The notes under the pieces were generated by a model, which did not search any database, was not told the DNA's origin, and was given only the letters and a program-made list of their open reading frames with translations. DNA of 64,000 bases from Collimonas pratensis (GTDB lineage: Bacteria; Pseudomonadota; Gammaproteobacteria; Burkholderiales; Burkholderiaceae_D), in NCBI RefSeq assembly GCF_001584185.1, contig NZ_CP013234.1, forward strand, positions 4,154,001 to 4,218,000, read 5' to 3'. Positions 54,725 through 63,624 of the stretch are shown one piece after another. Both the position numbers and the translations under genes were made by a program. Every line of letters starts with the position of its first letter. Position 1 is the stretch's first letter.

Positions 54725-56368
54725 ATGCCAATGTTCCAAAGCATCAAGTTCCGCCTGATTGGCCTCGGTATCCTGATTATCGTGGCCGGCATCGGCTTGC
54801 GCCTGTTTTTTGCCTTGCCCTTCGCCCAAGGATTGCTCAGGGATGAAGTTGCAGCTCAGCAATTTTCGATGGCATCGTATGTCGCCCGCGACATCGACCA
54901 CAGCATCCAGGCGCGCCGCGCGCTGCTGACCGAACTGAGTTCGGCGCTGCCGCCGGCGCTGCTATCGCAACCGCAACAGCTGACGGCCTGGCTGCGCGAA
55001 CGGCAGCGCATCAATCCCTTGTTCAACAGCGGTTTGCTAGTGGTGCCGCCGGACGGTAAGGGCGTGCTGGCGCAGTATCCAACGGTGCCCGGGCGCGAGG
55101 AGCTGCTCTTTTCCGCGAGCGACTGGTTCCGCGCGGCGCTACATGCCGACACCCCGGTGATGGGGCGGCCGAAGCGCGGGCGCGCCATTCACGAACCGAT
55201 CCTGGTGATGGCGGTGCCGGTGCGCAATGCGGCCCGCCAGGTGGTGGCGGTGCTGGCCGGCGTGGTGGTGCTGAACACCCCAGGCTTTCTCGACCGCCTG
55301 CAGGAAACCAAACTTGGCGTCAGCGGCGGCTTCCTGCTGGTGTCGCCGGCCGACAAGCTGTTCGTCGGCGCCAGCGACCCGGCGATGGTGCTGACGCCGA
55401 CGCCGCCACCGGGCGTCAACTTGCTGCATGACCGCGCCATGGCCGGCTACCGCGGCACCGGCATCACCATCAACGCCAAGGGTGTGGAAGAGCTGTCGGC
55501 GATGGTGACCGTGCCCAGCACCGGCTGGTTCGTGGTGGCGCGCATCCCGACGGCGGAAGTGTTCCATCCGATCAATGCCATGCTCGGTTTCTATCTGCGT
55601 AATACCCTGGTGATCCTCGCCGGCATGATCACCCTCATGCTGCTGCTGTTGCCGCGCACCTTGCGGCCACTCACCGACGCTGCCCATGCAATGCGCGACA
55701 TGGCAGATGGCAAGCGCGCGCTGGCGCCGTTGCCGGTGCAGCGGCGCGACGAGGTCGGTAGCCTGGTGCTGGGTTTCAATTATCTGGTGGAGCGGCTACG
55801 CGACAAAGAAGTCGCGCTCAAGGCGAGCGAGGCGCGCATGGCGTTCATGGCGCACCACGATACGCTCACCGGCCTGTGCAACCGAGCCATGCTGGAAGAC
55901 CGCCTGCAGCAGGCAATGGCGCGCGCGCAGCGCGACGGTTCGCATTTTGCGCTGCTGTTTTGCGATCTGGATAATTTCAAGCCGATCAACGATGCCTTCG
56001 GACACGAGGCCGGCGACGCCATCCTGCGTCAGGTGGCGGCGCGCTTGCTGGATGAGCGCCGCAGCACCGATACTGTAGCGCGCTTGGGGGGCGATGAATT
56101 TGTGATCTTGCTGACCGATCTCGGCGATGCGCGCGCAGCGTCGGTCGGCGTCGCCGGTCAATTACTGGCAGCGATCGGCATTCCTTTCAACGTCGACGGG
56201 CGGCTGTTCGAGCTAAGCGCGTCGATCGGCATTGCCTTGTATACGCAGGCCGGGATTTCCACTTCGCAGCTGATGTCGCAGGCCGATATCGCCATGTATC
56301 AGGCCAAGCGTGCAGGAAAGAATGAATTCTGTGTCTTCGACGAGACGCTGGAGCCCTTCCGCGTCTAG
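54725..56368 (+). CDS. Membrane diguanylate cyclase (Cache-HAMP-GGDEF)
   Basis: 547 residues from the ATG at 54725. Membrane segments lie at about 10-30 and 285-305, enclosing a periplasmic Cache-like sensor. A HAMP region follows, then a GGDEF domain with the intact motif GGDEF at 455-459. An inhibitory I-site RSTD lies five residues upstream (446-449). It should make cyclic di-GMP and be product-inhibited. Divergence from the exopolysaccharide operon suggests a link between c-di-GMP and EPS output (inference). Confidence 0.92.
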   Translation: MPMFQSIKFRLIGLGILIIVAGIGLRLFFALPFAQGLLRDEVAAQQFSMASYVARDIDHSIQARRALLTELSSALPPALLSQPQQLTAWLRERQRINPLFNSGLLVVPPDGKGVLAQYPTVPGREELLFSASDWFRAALHADTPVMGRPKRGRAIHEPILVMAVPVRNAARQVVAVLAGVVVLNTPGFLDRLQETKLGVSGGFLLVSPADKLFVGASDPAMVLTPTPPPGVNLLHDRAMAGYRGTGITINAKGVEELSAMVTVPSTGWFVVARIPTAEVFHPINAMLGFYLRNTLVILAGMITLMLLLLPRTLRPLTDAAHAMRDMADGKRALAPLPVQRRDEVGSLVLGFNYLVERLRDKEVALKASEARMAFMAHHDTLTGLCNRAMLEDRLQQAMARAQRDGSHFALLFCDLDNFKPINDAFGHEAGDAILRQVAARLLDERRSTDTVARLGGDEFVILLTDLGDARAASVGVAGQLLAAIGIPFNVDGRLFELSASIGIALYTQAGISTSQLMSQADIAMYQAKRAGKNEFCVFDETLEPFRV

Positions 56369-56394
56369 CGCGGGGGCCGGTGTATGGCCGGCCG

Positions 56395-56419
56395 GGTGAG
56401 CACTCTTGCCCACCCTACG
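56395..56419. repeat. Degenerate REP-like hairpin
   Basis: GGGTGAGCACTCTTGCCCACCCTAC is a decayed form of the GTAGGGTGGGCAC unit seen at 270-390 and 60876-60946. It sits between convergent gene ends. Confidence 0.6.
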
Positions 56420-56424
56420 GTTGA

Positions 56425-56862
56425 TTACTTGGCAGGAGCTGGCTTGCCGTCCAGCGGGAAGTTGCAGACGAAATTCATCATCACTTCGGCCACTGAGCCG
56501 GCGGCCGGTTTCACAAACGTGGCGCCTTTCAGGGCGTCGCTATGATCCACCTTGGCGCCGGCGCCATCCAATTCAGCGAACAGAATCTCTTTGCTCAGGC
56601 GCAGGGTCTTGGCCTTGCAATTGTATTGGGTGAAATCCTGGTAGGACTGGAAAGTCGCCAGCGCCTTGGGATCGCCGTCGTTCTTGCGCGGCTCCTTGAA
56701 GTTCCACATCGACCATGCTTCGCGGATGCCATTGCTTTCCTTGATCGATGCCTGGTCCAGCTTCAGCTCGGAAGTATCGCTGGAACCGACGGATTGCCAG
56801 TCGGCGGCGTTGGCCACGACGCAAGCGAGGCCGAGAGTCAGGGTGAGCGCTAATTTTTTCAT
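56425..56862 (-). CDS. Surface-adhesin protein E-like secreted protein
   Basis: 145 residues from the ATG at 56862. The signal peptide ends near VVANAADW. The mature domain has the pattern WQSVGSSDTSELKLDQASI ... AWSMWNFKEPRK ... NCKAKTLRLSKEILF, matching small periplasmic proteins of the surface-adhesin E / CNP1-like type. Role in adhesion is not established for such homologues. Two conserved Cys may form a disulfide. Confidence 0.75.
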   Translation of the reverse strand: MKKLALTLTLGLACVVANAADWQSVGSSDTSELKLDQASIKESNGIREAWSMWNFKEPRKNDGDPKALATFQSYQDFTQYNCKAKTLRLSKEILFAELDGAGAKVDHSDALKGATFVKPAAGSVAEVMMNFVCNFPLDGKPAPAK

Positions 56863-56958
56863 GTGGTTTTCCTTATAAGGTGCGTGCAGGGTTCGACTTT
56901 GCATAGTAAACATTAATTCCCGCTGCGAGGCGGCAAATTGGTAACAAAATGAAAATCA

Positions 56959-56988
56959 AAAAAGCCCCGTACCAGACGGGGCTTTTTC
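56959..56988. terminator. Bidirectional terminator
   Basis: AAAAAGCCCCGT-ACCAG-ACGGGGCTTTTT. It lies between the promoter side of the adhesin-like gene and the 3' end of psiF (minus strand), and ends the leftward transcripts. Confidence 0.8.
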
Positions 56989-57030
56989 TTGCGGCGCCGA
57001 TGCGGCGCCGCGGATCGCCTTGAGCCGGTC

Positions 57031-57321
57031 TTAACCCTTAGGTTTCGACAGGCATTGCTTCATGAATGCCTTGCGGTCGTCGCCCTTTTTACCGCTGGCG
57101 TCGACGTTGCACGACTTCATTTTTTCCTGCTGCGTCATGGGAGCGGCTGCTGCCGGCTTTGTGCTCAGGCAATCTTTCATGAAAGCCTTGCGGTCATCGC
57201 CTGCTTTGCCGGCGGCGTCCTTGTTGCAGGTTGCCATCTTGCTTTGCTGCGTATTGGCGGCAAATGCTGGATTAAAAGCAAAGCAACAAGCGAGCAATGC
57301 CAGAGCTGACAGTTTTTTCAT
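57031..57321 (-). CDS. psiF: PsiF-repeat protein
   Basis: 96 residues with a signal peptide (ends near FAANTQ). Two PsiF repeats follow: KMATCNKDAAGKAGDDRKAF and KMKSCNVDASGKKGDDRKAF, each ending MK(D/Q)CLS. PsiF proteins are phosphate-starvation-induced in E. coli; the biochemical function is unknown. A monocistronic gene. Confidence 0.93.
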   Translation of the reverse strand: MKKLSALALLACCFAFNPAFAANTQQSKMATCNKDAAGKAGDDRKAFMKDCLSTKPAAAAPMTQQEKMKSCNVDASGKKGDDRKAFMKQCLSKPKG

Positions 57322-57581
57322 GGTTTTCTCCGTTTCCGACAGTTGGGTTAGGCCGCCTGACCGAATGCAGTGAGGCTTGCTGCATTACAGCACGAAAATT
57401 GTCTGCTGCCAATATGTCAGCTATATACATATGCGGCAACAGCATATGGGCGTGCTTGCTACATCAACGCATGATGATATTCATAAATTGAATGACTCGT
57501 ATGTGAAACTGAAATTGGATTAGTCATTTCAACATGTCTATACTGCATTGCAACATAGAAGACGAAATGAAAGGGCATATT

Positions 57582-57770
57582 ATGATCTCTCCTCCACTGC
57601 CGATGTCGGCACGTTCCATCGCACACAGCATGCAGGCGCAAGCGCGTCTGGACGCACGCAAGTTCAGCAACAAGAGCGCAGTTCAGCAAGAGCCAGGTCT
57701 GCTCGACAAGATCCTGGCAATCTGGAGCGCACCGTACAAAAGAATGAGCGGTTCTTTCCTGCGCTTCTGA
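57582..57770 (+). CDS. Small basic hypothetical protein
   Basis: 62 codons from the ATG at 57582, which has AAAGGG six bases upstream, better than earlier Mets at 57534 or 57567. The text (ARSIAHSMQAQARLDARKFS; LLDKILAIWSAPYKRMSG) is helix-forming and basic. A terminator follows at 57796. It is likely a conserved short protein; function unknown. Confidence 0.65.
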   Translation: MISPPLPMSARSIAHSMQAQARLDARKFSNKSAVQQEPGLLDKILAIWSAPYKRMSGSFLRF

Positions 57771-57795
57771 ATCCAGAGCGCCCGCAGTACCGACT

Positions 57796-57820
57796 AGCCC
57801 CGCCGCCTGCGGGGCTTTTT
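57796..57820 (+). terminator. Rho-independent terminator
   Basis: AGCCCCGC-CGCCT-GCGGGGCT followed by TTTTA, 26 bases after the small basic ORF. Confidence 0.82.
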
Positions 57821-58017
57821 ATTGCCTGTAACAAATCTGCCCTCACCAAGTTACCCACAGAAATTGTGCGCAAGCCTGTTGATAACCTCACAGTAAAAAA
57901 CCAAGTATTTGATTTTCATGAAGTTTTAGTCGCTGCCTATGACAGGGTCGCACGCGCAGCTTATATGTCGCTAAAGCTTCGGCGGAGCCATGCATGCGCT
58001 GTACATTTGCCACAGGC

Positions 58018-58084
58018 AAAAAAAAGCCCGCTCACCTTGCGGTTGCGGGCTGAATCCAAACCTTAGGAGGTGTTGGAGGAGACA
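58018..58084 (-). ncRNA. Candidate small RNA A (CCUCC motifs)
   Basis: On the minus strand, a TATAGT -10-like box (58091-58096) would start a transcript of about 67 bases with TCTCCTCC and CACCTCCTAAGG. It ends in a terminator: AGCCCGC ... GCGGGCT with a run of Ts. A related unit is at 63438-63505. CCUCC can pair with Shine-Dalgarno sequences. No protein is encoded. Confidence 0.5.
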
Positions 58085-58164
58085 GGTGTAACTATATGGC
58101 GACGCAGCATGCATGTCTGCTTTATTTACCTGATAACAGATATTCTATATTTATATATCTCTAA

Positions 58165-58419
58165 TCACTTGCGCATGCCATTATGGCCGCGGCAGGCATC
58201 TGCGCGCGCCTTGCGCATGGCGCCATCCTTGCAACGCATCACACTGTGCGTGTTCACGCGATTTTTACCATCGTAAAAAGATTCCGGACGGCGGTCATTC
58301 CTGGCGTCAGGATGCCCTTCCAACCCCATGCCTGGCTGCGGCCGCCTTGGCTCATCCTGCGCATGCGCAACAGGGGCAATCGCCAGCAACAGCGCCAGCA
58401 CGCTCAATAGCTTCTTCAT
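58165..58419 (-). CDS. Small secreted hypothetical protein
   Basis: 84 residues from the ATG at 58419. A signal peptide (LLSVLALLLAIAPVAHA) is followed by a Pro/Arg/Asp-rich stretch and RCKDGAMRKARADACRGHNG, which has two Cys and a motif seen in short DUF3761-like secreted proteins. Function unknown. Monocistronic. Confidence 0.7.
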   Translation of the reverse strand: MKKLLSVLALLLAIAPVAHAQDEPRRPQPGMGLEGHPDARNDRRPESFYDGKNRVNTHSVMRCKDGAMRKARADACRGHNGMRK

Positions 58420-58523
58420 ATATCGGACCTTTCGTAAGCACTGCATGAACAAAATGGATCACGGATACAACGGCCTAGCTTCGAGCCAATCTACGCCTTT
58501 ACGTTCACTTCTCCAAGAATTTC

Positions 58524-59531
58524 TTATCTGATGCGCAATGCCTGATATAGCGCATCCCCCTGCCAAGATGGCAACGCCGCGCCCTCGGCGGCATGGATCA
58601 GCGCCGTCATCCGGCGGTTGGCCGGCGCATCCTTGCCCAGTGACTGCGCCAGGCCGACGATTGCGCCGTTCAGGTAATCGACCTCGGTCAGGCGCCCTGC
58701 CTGCAGGTCTTCCCACATGGAAGAGCGTGCTTGCGGATCGATTTTCAGCATGGCTGCGGCTACCCGCGTGAAAACCGCATCGGGCAAACGCAACAGCAGC
58801 GGCAGCAATTGCGGCGCAACCTTGGCGATTTTTGCCGGACGGATGCCGGCGGCGCGCAGCAACTGCAGCGCTTCCTCGATCAGCAAAGCCAGGCAGCGCC
58901 GGTAGGCGCGCTGCGACAGCTGGTTTTTAAGCGGCAGGCCGGACAGCGCATTGACGGCATTGTTGAGGTTCAGCAGCAGCTTGCCCCATTGGACAGCGTC
59001 AAAGTCGGCGCAGGGCTGGATCGGCAAATGGACTTGGCTGAAGACGGCTTGCCATGGCGCCAGCGCGGGGCTGGCTTCGATCATCAGCTGGCCGCCGCTG
59101 CCGCGATGAAAACGGCTGCCCTCCATCTGCACCACGTTGAACGGCACCATGCCCGCCAATACCTGCCAGCCAGGCAAGGCGCTGCGCAAGGCAGCGGCAT
59201 TGCCAACGCCATTTTGCAGGCTGACCACCAGCGCCGAAGGCCTCGCGTGCTGCGCAATGACGGCGCCGGCAGCGGCGCTGTCGGCGCTCTTCACCGTGAC
59301 CAGGATCAGCTGCGCATCCGTCAGCGCGAAAGGATTTTCCTGATAAGGGAAGCCGGCCGCGGCCAGTTGCTGCCGACGGCCCTCGAGATCGCTCAGCAGC
59401 ACGCCCTGCTCGGCGATCTGCTGGCGCATGCGGGCGCGCCCTATCATGACCACATCGGCGCCGACGGCATGCAGCGAGGCGCCGATATAGACGCCGATCG
59501 AACCGGCGCCGAACACCGCGATTCTGGCCAT
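58524..59531 (-). CDS. panE: 2-dehydropantoate 2-reductase family protein
   Basis: 335 residues from the ATG at 59531. The N-terminal Rossmann motif is IAVFGAGSIGVYIG, a second strand VTVKSADS, and the conserved VSLQNGVGN. The C-terminal ApbA domain has VQWGKLLLNLNNAVNAL with the catalytic Lys, and SSMWEDLQAGRLTEVDYLNG. It would reduce ketopantoate to pantoate with NADPH, although several paralogues of this family have other substrates. It overlaps the upstream gene by one base (TGATG). Confidence 0.85.
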   Translation of the reverse strand: MARIAVFGAGSIGVYIGASLHAVGADVVMIGRARMRQQIAEQGVLLSDLEGRRQQLAAAGFPYQENPFALTDAQLILVTVKSADSAAAGAVIAQHARPSALVVSLQNGVGNAAALRSALPGWQVLAGMVPFNVVQMEGSRFHRGSGGQLMIEASPALAPWQAVFSQVHLPIQPCADFDAVQWGKLLLNLNNAVNALSGLPLKNQLSQRAYRRCLALLIEEALQLLRAAGIRPAKIAKVAPQLLPLLLRLPDAVFTRVAAAMLKIDPQARSSMWEDLQAGRLTEVDYLNGAIVGLAQSLGKDAPANRRMTALIHAAEGAALPSWQGDALYQALRIR

Positions 59532-59986
59532 CAATAGGCGATATGCAGGCGGCGGTAGAGGAAGCCCAGCACGAACAGCGGGCCGATCAGCAGAAAGCGC
59601 AGGTCATCGAAGAAGGACGGTTTCTTGCCTTCGATCTTGTGGCCGACGAACTGCCCGATCCAGGCCAGCACAAACACCGTGATCGACAGCGGCAGCACCC
59701 ACTGCGGCGGCAGCACATAGAGCAGCACCAGCATCGCGGCCGACATCAGCAGCATGCCGACGGCCAGCGGCGCCGACAGCGAAAAATAATACAGCATGGC
59801 GGCCAACGCGCCGGCCAGCGCCACCCACGGATGGATCGCCCACAGCAAACCCAGCAGCGTGAAGACGATCACCGGTACGCAAATGAAGTGGATCACTTCA
59901 TTGACCGGATTCAGGTGGCTTTCAGAATATTTGGCAAGCAGGCTGTCGATAGCCCTGCCTGTTTGCGCTTGAGTAGTCTGGTTCAT
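59531..59986 (-). CDS. Mpo1-like (DUF962) membrane protein
   Basis: 151 residues from the ATG at 59986, with GGAGACCGTC upstream. It begins SLLAKYSESHLNPVNEVIHF, with conserved His residues as in the Mpo1/YGL010w family. Four membrane segments follow, and a second His motif is in GQFVGHKIEGKKPSFFDDLR. The yeast homologue is a dioxygenase in fatty-acid alpha-oxidation; bacterial roles are not established. It is coupled to panE. Confidence 0.85.
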   Translation of the reverse strand: MNQTTQAQTGRAIDSLLAKYSESHLNPVNEVIHFICVPVIVFTLLGLLWAIHPWVALAGALAAMLYYFSLSAPLAVGMLLMSAAMLVLLYVLPPQWVLPLSITVFVLAWIGQFVGHKIEGKKPSFFDDLRFLLIGPLFVLGFLYRRLHIAY

Positions 59987-60024
59987 GACGGTCTCCATTC
60001 TTGGTATACGACCATCTTAGACCA

Positions 60025-60792
60025 TCATTTTTCCTCTTGCTTGAACGCAATCGCCATCTTTTGCAGTTCCGAGGGCACGACGCCGAAGGTATTACGGAAA
60101 GTGCGGCTCATGTGGGCCAGGTCGGCAAAACCGGCGCTATGGGCGGCGTCGGTCATATTGGCGCCGCCGGCGACCGCTTGCACCGCCGCCATCAGGCGCG
60201 ACCACAGCAGATAGCGCGACAGCGACAACCCGGTCTGCTGCCGGAACAGATGGGTAAAACGACTGGCCGATAAATGCACGCTCGCCGCCAGCGCGGCGCC
60301 GTTGAGGGAGTCGCGCGGATGGGTGGCGATGGCGGCGAGCGCCTGGCTGATACGCTGGTCGAAACCAGGCCGCGCAAGCTGGTACAAGCTGCTGCATGCC
60401 AGCCAGTCCTGAGTCAGCTGTTCAGCGCGTGGCAAATCAAGCTTGCCATGGCGCGCCAAGGCAAGACTGTCGCGCACCGCCGCGAAACCCGCGGTATTTC
60501 CATAGTCGGCCTGCAGCACGCTGTGCGCCGCCGGCGAGCGTTGCGGCAATTCGATGAACAAGTGCGCCAATAGCGTAGATTCGCAATGGATCTGGTGCGG
60601 CTGGTTGGATGAAAAAATGGCGGCGCGTGTGGTGGTCCACGGCTGATCGGGCGACAAGCGCGCCTGGAACGGCGCGTCCAGCCCCCAGGTCAGCTGGGTG
60701 GCGAAATGCGCGTGGAATTTTGAGTCGATACCGGGACCGATCACCAGTGAGCGGCCGCGCCAGAGAAACAGATGCGCGTGTTGCGTCTTCAT
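60025..60792 (-). CDS. AraC-family transcriptional regulator
   Basis: 255 residues from the ATG at 60792; the longer frame upstream runs through the REP repeat and is unlikely. The C-terminal AraC domain is clear: ALAASVHLSASRFTHLFRQQ, LSLSRYLLWSRLMAAVQAV and MTDAAHSAGFADLAHMSRTF, ending FGVVPSELQ. The N-terminal 120 residues form a sensor domain without a known ligand. It may act on the divergent or downstream genes. Confidence 0.9.
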   Translation of the reverse strand: MKTQHAHLFLWRGRSLVIGPGIDSKFHAHFATQLTWGLDAPFQARLSPDQPWTTTRAAIFSSNQPHQIHCESTLLAHLFIELPQRSPAAHSVLQADYGNTAGFAAVRDSLALARHGKLDLPRAEQLTQDWLACSSLYQLARPGFDQRISQALAAIATHPRDSLNGAALAASVHLSASRFTHLFRQQTGLSLSRYLLWSRLMAAVQAVAGGANMTDAAHSAGFADLAHMSRTFRNTFGVVPSELQKMAIAFKQEEK

Positions 60793-60841
60793 CAATCTAC
60801 TGTCCTCGCAGGAAACCACGCTTGCCGCGGGAAATACGGCG

Positions 60842-61033
60842 CTAGAATTTATGGCAGGTGCAATTACCCCTGCGTGTAGGGTGGGCACGTTTTTGTGCCC
60901 ACGCGGATACCGATACAGCGTGGGCACAAAAACGTGCCCACCCTACCTCTTGGCAAGCCATGCAGGAGAGTCTCCTCCTTTACTTGCAGAGGAATCTGAA
61001 CAACCTAGAATTTATGGCAGGTGCAATTACCCC
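60842..61033. repeat. REP-like pair bracketed by a 29-bp direct repeat
   Basis: The 29 bases at 61005-61033 are the last codons of the cupin-like gene. They are repeated exactly at 60842-60870. The 134 bases between contain a near-perfect inverted REP pair (60876-60946; arms GTAGGGTGGGCACGTTTTTG and complement). Confidence 0.85.
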
Positions 61034-61958
61034 AGCGGTACAGATGCATTTTGTGGAAGATATGCTTGATCTCGTTCGGCACGCCGCCGAACAAGACTTC
61101 CGGCGCCGTCAGGCCAAACACGCCGAGGCTGATCGACGGCTCCAGCGCCACCACCGCATGCCAGGTCCGTTTGGGAATGAACAAGGCATCGCCCGCTTCC
61201 ACCCTGGCATACAAACCCTGGGTCTTTTCAAATTCCTTGAGCTGCTCAGGCTGCTGATCCAGGCGCGAGATATTGATATCGCTCAGGATCGCACCCCAGT
61301 CGAACTTCTGCGAGATGCACATGTGCGGCGTATTCTCCGGCGGGAACAGGATGAACTCCTTGCTGCCGCGCACCTGGCAAAACCAATTATGCGGGAAATC
61401 GTAATGTAGCCCGGTGACGGTGTTGGCCGGCCCCATGAACACGTATTCCCAGGTCCAGCGCCAGCCCGGCCACAAATCCTTGATCGAGAAATCGTGGCGC
61501 AGCGCCGGGAATTCGTCGAGGATATTCCATTGCGCCAGATACATGCGGTCAGGCTGGAACGATTGCATGTGCGACCAGTCGAGAAAAAATTCCTCTCCGG
61601 CCGCCAGCTGGTGGCGCCGGCGGTCCGGCAGCAGGCCGACATCGTCCGCCAATGGCTGCGCGGCCAGTTGCGCCAACTCCTGCAGATAGGGGCCGACCGG
61701 CATCACCGGCCGATGCCGGGTCTGGCCCTGCTCCACCAGGCCATTCTGGAATTTCACCTGCGGCGCGCCGCCGTCCTTGTAACGCAGCGCCGCCATCTGT
61801 TCGAACGACCAGTTGCGCTGCGCCGGCCAGTTGCGCAATGCCCCTTTCACCAGCAGCGGCCGGGTACGCGCGCCAAAGCCGCCGTCGCGCTGAAGCTGTT
61901 CGGCGTCGATCTGGTCGACTAGCTGAAAGGATGGGCCGCGGATCGAAGTCATAGTCAA
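61005..61958 (-). CDS. Cupin-like/JmjC-domain protein
   Basis: 317 residues. The Fe(II)/2-oxoglutarate-type facial triad is visible as His and Asp in GLHYDFPHNW and the distal His in RTWHAVV. An N-terminal RPLLVKGALRNWPAQ is typical of cupin_8 proteins. Relatives hydroxylate proteins or small molecules. The last codons (WGNCTCHKF) are duplicated just beyond the stop together with a REP element. Single gene; substrate unknown. Confidence 0.87.
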   Translation of the reverse strand: MTMTSIRGPSFQLVDQIDAEQLQRDGGFGARTRPLLVKGALRNWPAQRNWSFEQMAALRYKDGGAPQVKFQNGLVEQGQTRHRPVMPVGPYLQELAQLAAQPLADDVGLLPDRRRHQLAAGEEFFLDWSHMQSFQPDRMYLAQWNILDEFPALRHDFSIKDLWPGWRWTWEYVFMGPANTVTGLHYDFPHNWFCQVRGSKEFILFPPENTPHMCISQKFDWGAILSDINISRLDQQPEQLKEFEKTQGLYARVEAGDALFIPKRTWHAVVALEPSISLGVFGLTAPEVLFGGVPNEIKHIFHKMHLYRWGNCTCHKF

Positions 61959-62052
61959 TAAAAAATAAGCGGAAAGAATGGCGGCATGCCGAATCCACTA
62001 GTTTAGCAGGATGCACGGCAGATTATTGGCGCCGCGCGAAGCCATGCGGCAC

Positions 62053-63315
62053 TCAGAAATTGCGGATATCGTCCTGGATCATGCGGATCCGGTTGTCGCT
62101 GTTGAGGCGGTTGATCAGCTGAGCCTGCGCGGCCTGCCATAGCTGGTCGCGGCCCATCAGATATCCTTCAGTGCGATAGCCGTAGCGGCCGTTGCCCGGC
62201 ACATCGCCGTAGTAGCTGATCGTGGTGCGGCGGCTTTCAGCCACTTCGTTATAGCGCAGGTCCAGGTTCGGTACCCGGGTTACCGACAGGTCCAGAGTGA
62301 TCTGCATGGAATTTTCTTCCACCATCACCCTGCGATTGAAACGATAGGTGCGCACCGACGTTGTGCCGTCCTGGTTCTTGACGTCGACGTTCTCGCTCAC
62401 CGCTTCCACATATTGCCGCACCTTGGGCGGATAGTAGAGATAGGAAGTGTTCAGGTACATGCCGAGATCGGCCGTGCCGCCGCTCTGGTACTGGAAGCGG
62501 GTGAAACCAAGATCGAACAGGGCCAGCACGCTGCGGGTGATGTCGCTGTTGGGTTCGTTGCTGCTGACCTGCAGCACCACCGTGCCCATGGCGCGGTATT
62601 TGTCGGCCAGCGTTTGCGCATCCTTGTAGGCGCCATGGTCGCGGTAAACTGTATAGGCATTGTAAAAAGCCTGGCTGGCGTCGCGGTACAGGGCGCGGCT
62701 GCGCTGCTGGTTGCGCGCCACCAGGTCCTGGCCCTGCCGGTAGAATTCGCCGGCGTCCTGATTGTCGGCGGCGAACTTGTATTTATCGGCCAGCTTGGCG
62801 GCGTCTTTGTAGAGACCATATTGTTGAAACGTGTCGGCAGCGGCGGCAAAGCCGATGGCGGCCTGGCGGTTGTCCTTGACGGCGGCCGCAACGCTGGCTT
62901 TCAGGTAGTACTGGCCAGCCAGATTTTCGCGCAGCCCTCGTTCGGTGTAGCGATCCGGCAAATCGGTATATTTTGCGTAATAGCTTCTGCTGGCCAGCAA
63001 AGTGCGAATTTCCAACAAAGCTGAATAGGCAGCGATTTTCTTGTCGTAATCGCGATCGCCAACACTCCTGATGGTCGATTCATAGCTGGATTCGATAATC
63101 CGGAAACGTTCGCGGATACCGTTGCGTTCATCGCTGTCGTCGTAGCCGGCCTTCTTGTATTTATCGTCCAGATAAACAATTGTCGATTTGATACTGGCGA
63201 TATAGTTACCCTGCTCAAACTGCGAAATCGACGTCGACAAGGAAGCGCAGCCGGCCAGCAGCAAGGCACAGCCGAACAGAAACAAGGCGGATAAGTTAGT
63301 CTTGATTTTTTGCAT
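62053..63315 (-). CDS. Lipoprotein with repeat-like helical region
   Basis: 420 residues. The lipobox LAGC gives Cys23. The central part (about 120-260) has TPR-like helices (AAADTFQQYGLYKDAAKLAD; AFYNAYTVYRDHGAYKDAQT). The C-terminal half is beta-rich (LDLSVTRVPNLDLRYNEVAE). It should be anchored in the outer or inner membrane facing the periplasm. No family recognised. Candidate small RNA B lies upstream on the same strand. Confidence 0.8.
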   Translation of the reverse strand: MQKIKTNLSALFLFGCALLLAGCASLSTSISQFEQGNYIASIKSTIVYLDDKYKKAGYDDSDERNGIRERFRIIESSYESTIRSVGDRDYDKKIAAYSALLEIRTLLASRSYYAKYTDLPDRYTERGLRENLAGQYYLKASVAAAVKDNRQAAIGFAAAADTFQQYGLYKDAAKLADKYKFAADNQDAGEFYRQGQDLVARNQQRSRALYRDASQAFYNAYTVYRDHGAYKDAQTLADKYRAMGTVVLQVSSNEPNSDITRSVLALFDLGFTRFQYQSGGTADLGMYLNTSYLYYPPKVRQYVEAVSENVDVKNQDGTTSVRTYRFNRRVMVEENSMQITLDLSVTRVPNLDLRYNEVAESRRTTISYYGDVPGNGRYGYRTEGYLMGRDQLWQAAQAQLINRLNSDNRIRMIQDDIRNF

Positions 63316-63437
63316 GCAATTTTCCGGTGATGGCGCACGTTGCAGTCATGGCATCGAGCAATGGCAGATCTTAAGCGGAAGCAAAAGCGCGCGCAATCTT
63401 TGCGGCTGCTGAAAAAACATGCGGAAAAGGCGGCAGA

Positions 63438-63505
63438 TAAAAAAAGCCCGCCACCTTGCGGCAGCGGGCTAAATATCAACATAGGAGAGGATAGGCTCCG
63501 ATAGA
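63438..63505 (-). ncRNA. Candidate small RNA B (CCUC motifs)
   Basis: On the minus strand a TAGAAT -10-like box (63512-63517) precedes a transcript of about 68 bases with CCTATCCTCTCCTATG. A terminator follows, AGCCCGCTGCC-GCAA-GGTGGCGGGCT and a T run. Layout and stem sequence match candidate A at 58018-58084, which supports a shared family. Confidence 0.5.
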
Positions 63506-63624
63506 CAACTCATTCTAGTAAGAATCCGCTGCCGCCACACCTGTCACATTTAACAGGTTTACAAATCGGGAATCCTGTCATTCATTTACTAATCGACAAT
63601 GCGTTTTCGATAGCATTAAAGTAA

